Assembly: GCA_026645375.1 (NCBI GenBank)
Contig: JAPFFX010000331.1
Span: forward strand, 1 to 14,211
Source of the DNA: Citricoccus sp. WCRC_4
Lineage (GTDB): Bacteria; Actinomycetota; Actinomycetes; Actinomycetales; Micrococcaceae
Length of the DNA: 14,211 nt
Direction: 5' to 3'
Positions within the stretch are counted from its first letter, which is position 1; each line of letters starts with the position of its first letter. The notes under the pieces are model-generated. The model ran no database searches, was not told the origin of the DNA, and worked only from the letters and a program-made list of their open reading frames with translations. Made by a program: the position numbers and the translations under genes. Positions 1 through 6,702 of this stretch are shown one piece after another.

Positions 1-1482
1 ACCGCGGCCCTGGGCTCCGGGGACGCCGCGACGGCCGGGGCCCTGCTGGAGTCCGTTCCCGACGCCGGCCGGAACGCCTCCTGGTACGCCGCGGCGGCCC
101 GGGTGGCCCTGTACCGCGGTGACGTGACGGGTGCCGTCGAACTGGCCCGGCGCCATGGGCGCAACCGTGCCCTGGCCGCCCGGCTCGAGGCGGAACGGCG
201 CGTGCTGACCGGACACCGGCCCGACCCCGGGGCCGCCCGGGACGCCCCCGGGGTGCCCGGCCGGGTCCTGCACGTGCTGACCAGCTCCCTGCCGCACACC
301 ACCAGCGGCTACGCCCAGCGCAGCCACGGTGTCCTGAGGACGCTGGCCGGTGCCGGTTTCGACGTCCACGCCGTGACCCGCCCCGGTTACCCGGTGGAGG
401 TCGGCATCCCGTGGGCGCGGTGCGAGGACGAGGTGGACGGCGTGCACTACCGCCGGTTGCTGCCGGGCCCGCTGGCCCAGGACGCCGTGGCCCGCCTGGA
501 CCAGCACGCCCGGCTGCTCTCGGCCGAGGTCGAACGGGTGCGCCCGGTCCTGCTCCACACCACCACGCACTTCACGAACGCCCTCGTGGTCGAGGCCGTC
601 GCCCGCGCCCACGGACTGCCCTGGGTCTACGAGGTCCGCGGTCAGCGGGCGGACAGCTGGGCCGCCACGCGCCCGGCCGAGGCCCTGGACTCCGAGTACT
701 ACCGCGAGTTCTGCGCCCGCGAGGACGAGGCCGCCCGGGCCGCCGACGCCGTCGTGACCCTGGGCGAGCAGATGCAGGCCAGGCTGCTCGGCGCGGGCGT
801 GCCCGCAGGCTCCATCCGGCTGTGCCCCAACGCCGTGGACGAGGCCTTCGTCCCCGAACCGCCCGGGCGGACCGCGGCCCGTGCGCGCCTGGGCCTGGAC
901 CCGGACGACGTCCTGGTCGGGACCGTGAGCTCGGTGGTCGACTACGAGGGGCTGGACGTGCTCGTGCGGGCCGTGGCCCGACTGGCCCCGCAGCACCCGC
1001 GGTTGCGGTTGCGGATCGTCGGCGACGGGGTGTCCCTGCCGGCGCTGCGCGTGCTGGCCCGTGACCTGGGCGTGGCGGACCGCTGCCAGTTCACCGGCCG
1101 GGTGCCGCGCTCCGAGGCCCGCTGGAACCATGCCGCACTCGACGTCTTCGTGGTGCCGCGCCGGGACCTGCCCGTCACCCGGGCCGTCACGCCGATGAAG
1201 ACCGTGGAGGCCTCGGCCTCCGCCCGTCCCGTGGTGGCCTCCGACCTGCCGGCCCTGGCGGAACTCGTCCAGGACGGGGTCACCGGCCTGCTCGTGCCGC
1301 CCGGGGACGACGCCGCCCTGGCCGACGCCCTGGCGGGGCTGATGACCGACCCCGGGCGCCGGCAGCGACTGGGGGAGGCCGGACGCGCATGGGCCCTGCG
1401 GACCCGCACGTGGCAGCACAATGCCGAGGCCTACACCGCCGTCTACGCCGCCCTGGGCGTGGAACCGGGCGCGCGGCCCTGA
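1..1482 (+). CDS. GT4-like glycosyltransferase, 5' end outside the window
   Basis: The frame is open from base 1 with no stop, so the gene begins upstream; 493 residues are visible. The first ~75 visible residues are Ala/Arg-rich and probably helical, resembling a repeat-type helical domain rather than part of the GT fold. A GT-B fold follows: strand RVLHVLTSS near base 265, an acceptor-side loop SGYAQRSH (304-327), YEVRG near 628, LCPNAVDE near 820, and VVPRR then TPMKTVEAS (K at 1198-1200, E at 1207-1209). The last motif matches the donor-binding K..E pattern of GT4 relatives with a 'VPR...TPLKPxEA' signature. It is a paralogue of genes 2 and 4 but lacks their coiled coil. Expected role: transfer of a sugar from a nucleotide donor to a growing surface glycan at the inner membrane face. 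Donor and linkage cannot be read from sequence. GT-B call is firm; family number moderately so. Confidence 0.9.
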   Translation, partial: TAALGSGDAATAGALLESVPDAGRNASWYAAAARVALYRGDVTGAVELARRHGRNRALAARLEAERRVLTGHRPDPGAARDAPGVPGRVLHVLTSSLPHTTSGYAQRSHGVLRTLAGAGFDVHAVTRPGYPVEVGIPWARCEDEVDGVHYRRLLPGPLAQDAVARLDQHARLLSAEVERVRPVLLHTTTHFTNALVVEAVARAHGLPWVYEVRGQRADSWAATRPAEALDSEYYREFCAREDEAARAADAVVTLGEQMQARLLGAGVPAGSIRLCPNAVDEAFVPEPPGRTAARARLGLDPDDVLVGTVSSVVDYEGLDVLVRAVARLAPQHPRLRLRIVGDGVSLPALRVLARDLGVADRCQFTGRVPRSEARWNHAALDVFVVPRRDLPVTRAVTPMKTVEASASARPVVASDLPALAELVQDGVTGLLVPPGDDAALADALAGLMTDPGRRQRLGEAGRAWALRTRTWQHNAEAYTAVYAALGVEPGARP

Positions 1483-1553
1483 CCCGGACCGCGTCCGCCC
1501 GGCGCCCGCACCCCGAAACCCGCCGACCCCACCCGCCGACCGAAGGAGCCACC
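1483..1553 (+). promoter_or_regulatory. C-rich gap with an 11-bp direct repeat before gene 2
   Basis: This 71-bp gap separates the first two glycosyltransferase genes. It contains two exact copies of ACCCGCCGACC (1518-1528 and 1531-1541), 13 bp apart start to start. A CCCGC at 1505 may be a weaker third unit. The second copy abuts the AAGGAG ribosome binding site of the next gene. It could be a binding site, an RNA element, or chance in C-rich sequence. I see no convincing -10 box and no hairpin followed by a T run. Confidence 0.35.
1543..1548 (+). promoter_or_regulatory. Ribosome binding site fixing the start of gene 2
   Basis: AAGGAG lies 5 bases before the GTG at 1554. The frame stays open upstream to at least 1389, inside gene 1, so this site decides the start: 1554 and not an overlapping upstream codon. 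Confidence 0.8.
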
Positions 1554-3515
1554 GTGCCGCAGCAGCCGATCGACGAGATGCCGACCGAGCCCGACCTGCA
1601 GGCCCAGGTCGACCTGTTGAGGCAGGAGCTCTACACCCTGCACGACGAACTCACCGAGCACACGGCCGAACGCCTGGCCCTGCGCGGCCGGCTCAGCGCC
1701 CTGACCCTCGACGTGCCCGGGGGACTGGCCGGGGCACTGCGCGGGCGGGCCCGTGAGCTGCGCCGTCGGGGCGTGGGCGTGGTGAGGGACGCCGCGTCCG
1801 GCCGGCTGGCCCCTGCGGCCGCCGTGCGCGAGGCCCTGAGGATCGGCTACGACCAGCTCGGCAGCGTACCGGCCGAGGCCCTGGCAGAACTGGTCCGGCT
1901 GCGCCGCCGGGGACGGGCGCACCGGCACGCGGGGGCCGGCCCCCTGATGGCCCTGGACCCGGCCGAGATCGAGGGTCCCCGCGCCCGGCTGTGGCTGGAC
2001 CTGCTGGCCGACCGCTACGGCCAGGATCCGGATTCGCCGGCCTACGGCGCCTACCTGGACGAACTGCGCCGGTTGGCGAACCGGTCCGGCAGCATCTCGA
2101 CCTCCCTGGACACCCTGGCCCAGTCCACGCACCGGGCGCCCCGGATGGCCGGTGCCCTGGCCGAGGTCAACGGGCGTGCCGCCGAGCTGTCCGGCTGGCT
2201 GCCCCGGATCCCCGGTGGGTTCGAGCCCGTGGAACCGGCCGGCCGGCGGGTCGTGCTGCACCTGGTCAAGGAGTCCCGGCCCTACTTCTCCAACGGCTTC
2301 ACCTCCCGCAGCCACCAGAACTTCAAGGCCGAACAGCAGGCCGGCTGGACGCCCGTGGTCCTGACCGAGCCCGGTTTCCCCCGGTCGGTGGTGGGCGGGG
2401 ACTTCGAGGCCGTGGAGGTCTATGACGGGATCGAGCACCGGCGGCTGGACACCGGGGTGGACTACGCCAAGGTCCCCGCCGACCGCTGGCAGGAGGACTT
2501 CGCCTGGCTGGCCTGGCAACAGGTCCGCAGGATCCGACCGGATGTCATCCACGTCTCCTCAGGCCGCCGCGGCTTCGAGACCGCCCTGGTGGCCCTGGCA
2601 CTGAAGGAGAAGACCGGGATCCCCGTGGTCTACGAGGTGCGGTCCTTCTTCGAGGCGAACTGGACGCCCAACCTGGAGCTGGAGGAGACCGGGGAGATCT
2701 TCCGCCGCCGCATGGAGGTCGAGACACGCTGCATGCAGGCCGCGGACCATGTGCTGACGCTCGGGACCGCGATGCGGGACGAGATCATCTCGCGCGGCGT
2801 CGACGCCGGCAAGGTGTCCCTCGTGCCCAACGCCGTGAACCTGGAGAACTTCCGCCCGGGACCCCGCAATGCCGGCCTCGCCGAGCGCTACGGGATCACC
2901 ATGCCGACCTTCGGCTACGTCTCCAACATGGACCACCGCCGGGAGGGCCAGGAACTGCTCATCGAGGCCGCCGTGCTGCTGAAGGAGCAGGGGATCGACG
3001 CCCAGTGCGTGCTGGTGGGCGGCGGTGGCCGGGTCCAGACCCTGAAGGGACTCGCCGCCCGGCACGGGATCGAGGACCGGGTGATCTTCACCGGCCCGGT
3101 GGACCACACCGAGATCGCGGACCTCTACGGTCTCATCGACGTCTTCGTGGTCCCGCGCATCCGGGAACGCGCCGCCGTCTACGTCACCCCGCTCAAGCCC
3201 TTCGAGGCCATGGCCATGGAACGCCCCGTCCTGGTCTCCGACCTCCCGGCCCTCACGGAGATCGTGGCCGCCCCGGAGCGCGGGCACACGTTCGCCGCAG
3301 AGGACGTGCCGTCCCTGGCCCGGGCCGTGGCCGGCCTGCTGGACGATCCAGCCGAGCGCGCACGGCTGGGCCGGGCCGGGCGGGCCTGGATCGAGTCCGA
3401 GCGCCAGTGGAAGCACAACGGCCCCCGTTACGCGGAGGTCTTCGAGCAGGTCGCCGGGCCCGGCCTGGGCCGCGTCCCCGCCGACCAGCCCACCGACCAC
3501 CAGGGAACCGACTAA
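1554..3515 (+). CDS. Coiled-coil glycosyltransferase (GT4-like), apparently active copy
   Basis: 653 residues from the GTG at 1554. Residues 15-47 form a heptad coiled coil (L15, L22, L29, L43 with L26, L33, L47). A helical region of unknown role follows to ~residue 228. From ~230 on there is a GT-B domain: NGFTSRSH (N247, G248), YEVRSFFE (E367), VPNAV, HRREG (G465), VVPRIR (R535) and TPLKPFEAMA (K548, E551). These match the conserved positions of GT4 relatives with a 'VPR...TPLKPxEA' donor site, so the enzyme looks functional. There is no signal peptide or membrane segment, so it is likely cytosolic or recruited to the membrane. It is followed 11 bp later by gene 3, and the pair recurs as genes 4-5. 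Third codon positions are almost all G/C. Expected role: sugar transfer in surface-polysaccharide assembly; substrate unknown. Confidence 0.9.
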   Translation: MPQQPIDEMPTEPDLQAQVDLLRQELYTLHDELTEHTAERLALRGRLSALTLDVPGGLAGALRGRARELRRRGVGVVRDAASGRLAPAAAVREALRIGYDQLGSVPAEALAELVRLRRRGRAHRHAGAGPLMALDPAEIEGPRARLWLDLLADRYGQDPDSPAYGAYLDELRRLANRSGSISTSLDTLAQSTHRAPRMAGALAEVNGRAAELSGWLPRIPGGFEPVEPAGRRVVLHLVKESRPYFSNGFTSRSHQNFKAEQQAGWTPVVLTEPGFPRSVVGGDFEAVEVYDGIEHRRLDTGVDYAKVPADRWQEDFAWLAWQQVRRIRPDVIHVSSGRRGFETALVALALKEKTGIPVVYEVRSFFEANWTPNLELEETGEIFRRRMEVETRCMQAADHVLTLGTAMRDEIISRGVDAGKVSLVPNAVNLENFRPGPRNAGLAERYGITMPTFGYVSNMDHRREGQELLIEAAVLLKEQGIDAQCVLVGGGGRVQTLKGLAARHGIEDRVIFTGPVDHTEIADLYGLIDVFVVPRIRERAAVYVTPLKPFEAMAMERPVLVSDLPALTEIVAAPERGHTFAAEDVPSLARAVAGLLDDPAERARLGRAGRAWIESERQWKHNGPRYAEVFEQVAGPGLGRVPADQPTDHQGTD

Positions 3516-3519
3516 GGAG
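3514..3519 (+). promoter_or_regulatory. Ribosome binding site of gene 3, overlapping the stop of gene 2
   Basis: AAGGAG shares its first two bases with the TAA stop (3513-3515) of gene 2 and lies 7 bases before the GTG at 3527. The frame is open far upstream inside gene 2, so this site and the homology with the N-terminus of gene 5 set the start. The layout suggests translational coupling within an operon. Confidence 0.75.
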
Positions 3520-3526
3520 CACCGCC

Positions 3527-4723
3527 GTGCAATTGCAGCTACAGGGATTCCGCCCCGAGCCCGGATCCCCCGTCCACGAGGCACTGGCCGCCGTGCGCAA
3601 CGCGACGGTTGCGGCCGGGGGCGAACGGCCGTGGCTGGTGGCCTACACCCCGGTCGCCCGGATGAACCCCTACCAGGCCCTGACCTACCGACACTTCGGG
3701 GACGAGGGACTGGCCGTGTCCCCGGTGCTGGACCCCGAGTCCTTCGAGGCACTGATCCCCCTGATGGAACAGACCCGCGGCATCGTGCTGCACCTGCACT
3801 GGCTGAACACGGTGCTGCGCGGCGCCACGTCCGAGCAGCAGGCCGAGGGACTCATGGGAACGTACCTGGAGCGTCTGCGCCGGTTCCGGGACGCTGGCGG
3901 GCGCATCGCCTGGACCGTGCACAACCTGGCCCCGCACGATGCCGTCTACCTCAACGTCGAACGGGCCCTGCAGCAGTCCGTGGCCGATCTTGCGGACATC
4001 ATCCATGTCATGAGCCAGGACACCGCCGACCTGGTGGCAGACTTCCTCGTGCTCGACCCGGCCCGGACCGTGGTGGCGCCCCACCCCAGCTACCTGGGTG
4101 CCTATCCGGACGTCGTCCCGCGCGACCAGGCCCGGACCATGCTCGGCCTGTCCGAGGACGAGGTCGTCTACGTGGTCTTCGGGGCCATCAAGGCCTACAA
4201 GGGCATCGAGACGCTGCTGGACGGGTTCGACCACCTCGTGCAGTCCTCCCCGGTGCCCCGCCGACTGGTCGTGGCAGGCGGACCGGACCGGGACCGTCGC
4301 ACCCGTGCGCTGCTCAAGCGGCTCCGGATGCACCCGGGCGTGCTGCTGCATGACGTCAAGGTCCCCAACGACCAGGTGCAGTACCTGCTGCGCGCCGCAG
4401 ACCTGATGGTGCTGCCGCACCAAGTGGCCCTGAACTCGGGGGCGGCCCTTCTGGGTCCCAGTTTCGACCTGCCGCTGGTGGCCAACCGGGTGGGCGTGCT
4501 GCCCGGGACCCTGGACACCGCCTTCACCGAATTCCTCGACGGGACCGCGCCGGCCGACGTCGCGGCGTCCCTGGAGCGGGCTGACCGGCTGCTCACCGCG
4601 GAGGCGCGATCACATGCTCGCGACTTCGCAGAACGGCACCGCCCCGAGAGGGTCAGCGTCGACCTTGCCCAGCAGCTGCGCATCAGGGCTCAAGCGCCCG
4701 GCTCGGACATGAGCAGGCGATAA
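3527..4723 (+). CDS. GT-B glycosyltransferase with HLHW and WTVHN motifs, copy 1
   Basis: 398 residues from the GTG at 3527. N-terminal half: MQLQLQGF start, HLHWLN (H89-W92) and WTVHNLAPHD (W129), typical of a bacterial GT-B group in which the His-containing loops face the acceptor. C-terminal half: APHPSYLGAY, FGAIKAYKG (K225, the phosphate-binding K of the 'G..YKG' motif), LPH...LNSGAALLGPSFDLP (N303), the usual donor-site end. No signal peptide or membrane span is evident. It differs from the type in genes 1, 2 and 4, so two different transferases are paired here. It is ~60% identical by eye to gene 5 over the central part, with no net length change between motifs. The last ~45 codons (from ~4590) show more A/T third positions than the rest. 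Sugar specificity unknown. Confidence 0.88.
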   Translation: MQLQLQGFRPEPGSPVHEALAAVRNATVAAGGERPWLVAYTPVARMNPYQALTYRHFGDEGLAVSPVLDPESFEALIPLMEQTRGIVLHLHWLNTVLRGATSEQQAEGLMGTYLERLRRFRDAGGRIAWTVHNLAPHDAVYLNVERALQQSVADLADIIHVMSQDTADLVADFLVLDPARTVVAPHPSYLGAYPDVVPRDQARTMLGLSEDEVVYVVFGAIKAYKGIETLLDGFDHLVQSSPVPRRLVVAGGPDRDRRTRALLKRLRMHPGVLLHDVKVPNDQVQYLLRAADLMVLPHQVALNSGAALLGPSFDLPLVANRVGVLPGTLDTAFTEFLDGTAPADVAASLERADRLLTAEARSHARDFAERHRPERVSVDLAQQLRIRAQAPGSDMSRR

Positions 4724-4726
4724 GAT
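4721..4726 (+). promoter_or_regulatory. Possible -10 element before gene 4 (weak)
   Basis: TAAGAT matches 4 of 6 bases of TATAAT and overlaps the stop codon of gene 3. A start about 7 bases downstream would give a ~40-base leader to gene 4. I see no matching -35 box at 16-18 bp. The position is suggestive only because the module changes here and the 50-bp gap is larger than those at most other junctions. Confidence 0.2.
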
Positions 4727-4762
4727 CCCAGCAGACCCCTGGCCCCCTGCAGTGAAGCGATC

Positions 4763-4767
4763 AGGAG
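4763..4767 (+). promoter_or_regulatory. Ribosome binding site placing the start of gene 4 at an ATT codon
   Basis: AGGAG lies 6 bases before ATT at 4774-4776. An in-frame TGA at 4753-4755 closes the frame upstream, and no ATG, GTG or TTG occurs in frame before 4846. The TTG at 4846 has AGGAG directly touching it, which is too close for initiation. Confidence 0.65.
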
Positions 4768-4773
4768 CTCACC

Positions 4774-6699
4774 ATTCGATTCCACATCATCTCCGATGAA
4801 CCCGAGCGGTCACCGGAGGAGCACATCCGGCTACTGCGCCAGGAGTTGCGTGCCGTCCATGCACAGCTGACGCGGTTGGCGGAGGAGCGAGATGCCCTTG
4901 CCGCCCTGTGGGATGAGCGCGACGTCGACGCGGGACTGAAGAGCAGGGCCAAGACCGCCCGCCGGCAACTCGGACGGTTGCGACGCCGCTATCGCCAGGG
5001 AGAGGTCAATACCCTTCAAGCGGGACGGCAGCTCGTGCGGATCGGTTACGTCAATACCCTCCAGGGGCCCGTCGAGTGGTGGGGCACGCTCCGCCGGATG
5101 CGGCAGGACGCGGTGCCCGCCACCTACCGGGGTGATCGACCGGTACGCGTCACGAGGACACCCGAGGACCGCCAGAGGGCGGCGCTGTGGAAGGACGTGC
5201 TGGCGCCGGAGCACGGCGGAGACCGGACCTTCCAGAAGGCTGTCCGAGCGCTCGCCATCAGGACCGGTGACCTCAGTGAGGAATTGGCCTGGACCTCGGA
5301 ACTGGGGACGGTCGATCATCAGGCACGGTTGGCCATTCCCCGGGTGAACGGACGCGCGCGCGAACTGTCGGGGTGGGTTCCCCGCGTTCCCGGACCGCCC
5401 GATACCGTGCAGCCCGTGTCGGCGGGAAGGATTCTCCACCTGGTGCCGGAGTCTCGGCCCTACGTCTCCAGTCGATTCACCTCACGGGTCCACCACACCG
5501 TGCTGGCCGAACGGGAAGCGGGCCTGGACCCCATCGTCATGACGGGGCTCGGTTTCCCCCGCGCCTCGGTCATCGAGGACGTCCAGCCGGTGGAGGTACT
5601 GGACGGCATCGTCCACTACCGGCTGGATACCGGAATCGACTATTCCGCGGTGGCCGCAGACCGATGGCTCGAGGACTTCGCCTGGCTCGCGTACCAGCAG
5701 GTACGCGAGCTCCGTCCTGCTGCGATCCACGTGTCCGCCTCACAGCACGGTTTCGAGGGGATGCTGGTCGCCCTGGCGCTTCGGGACAAGACCGGCATCC
5801 CCGTCGTGTATGAGCTGCGTTCCCTCCAGGGGGCATCCGTGGGCGATGACCCCGCACAGGGGAATCCATCGGAGACCTATCGCCGCCGCGAGCAGGTGGA
5901 ACGGATGTGCATGCTGGAGGCGGATGCCGTCATCGCGTCCACTACAGCCCTGGAGGACGAGTTGGTGTCCCGGGGTGTGTCCCAGGACCGGATCGCGGTC
6001 GTGCCGAACGGCGTCAGTCCTGACCAGTGCCGACCCGGTCCCCGCAACGACGCACTGGCGACCGGGTACGGGATCGTCGGGCCGACCTTCGGACACGTAT
6101 CGATCCGGGACGATCGGCGCGAGCGCCCGGAGGTCCTGGTCAAGGCGGCCTCGATCCTCAAGGCACGCGGGACCCAGGTGCAGTGCGTGCTGGCCGGCAG
6201 TGGAGACCGCCAGCCGGAACTGGAGAGCCTGGCGCGGCTGTACGGAGTCCTCGACCGAATGGTCTTCACCGAGCCGGACCAGGACGGGGACGTCGCCGAC
6301 CACTACGGACTGATCGACGTGTTCGTGGTTTCCCACACCCCTGAACCCGTCGCCACCTACGTCGAGCCCGGGGCACCACTGCGGGCGATGGCCATGGGCA
6401 GGCCATTGGTGGTCAGCGACCTGCCCCCCCTGAGCGAGATCGTCGACGCACCCCGCCGAGGACGGACCTTCACCGCCCTGGACCCGATCGGCCTGGCGAA
6501 TGCCGTCCAGGAACTCCTCGATGATCCACCGGAGAGGCGCCGCCTCGGCACCGCCGGCCGGGAGTGGATAGCGAGGGAGCGGCAATGGACACACAACGGT
6601 TCCCGCTATCGTTCTGTGTACGAGGACGTCGTGCGGCGTACCCGCCCTCAGGGACCAGAACGCACCATGGGGGACGCGCCCGCTGGCGAAGGAGCATAA
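4774..6699 (+). CDS. Diverged paralogue of gene 2; probable glycosyltransferase pseudoenzyme with ATT start
   Basis: 641 residues if started at ATT 4774. The N-terminal coiled coil (L21, V28, L35, L42) aligns with that of gene 2 through the shared LLRQEL, which lies upstream of the first standard start codon (TTG 4846 encodes L25). The GT-B scaffold is kept from ~219 on, collinear with gene 2 at a constant 14-residue offset, and ~50% identical by eye. Yet signature positions differ: NG to S233-R234, FFE to LQG (G353), EG to R451-P452, PR to S520-H521, and the donor-site K..E to A534 and R537. The frame is open throughout, so this is not a classical pseudogene. A non-catalytic partner of gene 5, a changed-activity enzyme, or early decay are the options. 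Codon use is more mixed than in gene 2. Gene 5 follows after 3 bases. Confidence 0.8.
   Translation: MRFHIISDEPERSPEEHIRLLRQELRAVHAQLTRLAEERDALAALWDERDVDAGLKSRAKTARRQLGRLRRRYRQGEVNTLQAGRQLVRIGYVNTLQGPVEWWGTLRRMRQDAVPATYRGDRPVRVTRTPEDRQRAALWKDVLAPEHGGDRTFQKAVRALAIRTGDLSEELAWTSELGTVDHQARLAIPRVNGRARELSGWVPRVPGPPDTVQPVSAGRILHLVPESRPYVSSRFTSRVHHTVLAEREAGLDPIVMTGLGFPRASVIEDVQPVEVLDGIVHYRLDTGIDYSAVAADRWLEDFAWLAYQQVRELRPAAIHVSASQHGFEGMLVALALRDKTGIPVVYELRSLQGASVGDDPAQGNPSETYRRREQVERMCMLEADAVIASTTALEDELVSRGVSQDRIAVVPNGVSPDQCRPGPRNDALATGYGIVGPTFGHVSIRDDRRERPEVLVKAASILKARGTQVQCVLAGSGDRQPELESLARLYGVLDRMVFTEPDQDGDVADHYGLIDVFVVSHTPEPVATYVEPGAPLRAMAMGRPLVVSDLPPLSEIVDAPRRGRTFTALDPIGLANAVQELLDDPPERRRLGTAGREWIARERQWTHNGSRYRSVYEDVVRRTRPQGPERTMGDAPAGEGA
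6689..6694 (+). promoter_or_regulatory. Ribosome binding site of gene 5 inside the end of gene 4
   Basis: AAGGAG lies 8 bases before the GTG at 6703 and is read as coding sequence in the last codons of gene 4. The start is confirmed by the matching N-termini MQLQLQG (gene 3) and MELQFKG (gene 5). Translation of gene 5 is probably coupled to gene 4. Confidence 0.75.
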
Positions 6700-6702
6700 A
6701 GA

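Larger units (their letters stand above)
1554..4723 (+). repeat. Ancient tandem duplication of a two-gene module, copy A
   Basis: Genes 2 and 3 match genes 4 and 5 in order, orientation, domain layout and at the internal junction. After the GTG start, genes 3 and 5 share AATTGCAG at the third base. The copies are diverged, so this shows as protein-level rather than exact DNA repetition. Confidence 0.8.

Noticed and set aside
1389..1553. Upstream extension of gene 2 into gene 1
   Set aside because: The extension would overlap gene 1 by ~94 bases and gives Arg/Pro-rich nonsense; the AAGGAG-GTG pair at 1543-1556 is a far better start.
2559..3752. Long minus-strand open frame of 397 codons
   Set aside because: It lies opposite genes 2 and 3, whose homology is clear. 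It has Gly/His/Val-rich low-complexity composition typical of antisense frames in GC-rich coding DNA.
4846..4848. TTG as the start of gene 4
   Set aside because: It falls inside the coiled coil shared with gene 2, and the AGGAG directly touching it leaves no spacing for initiation.
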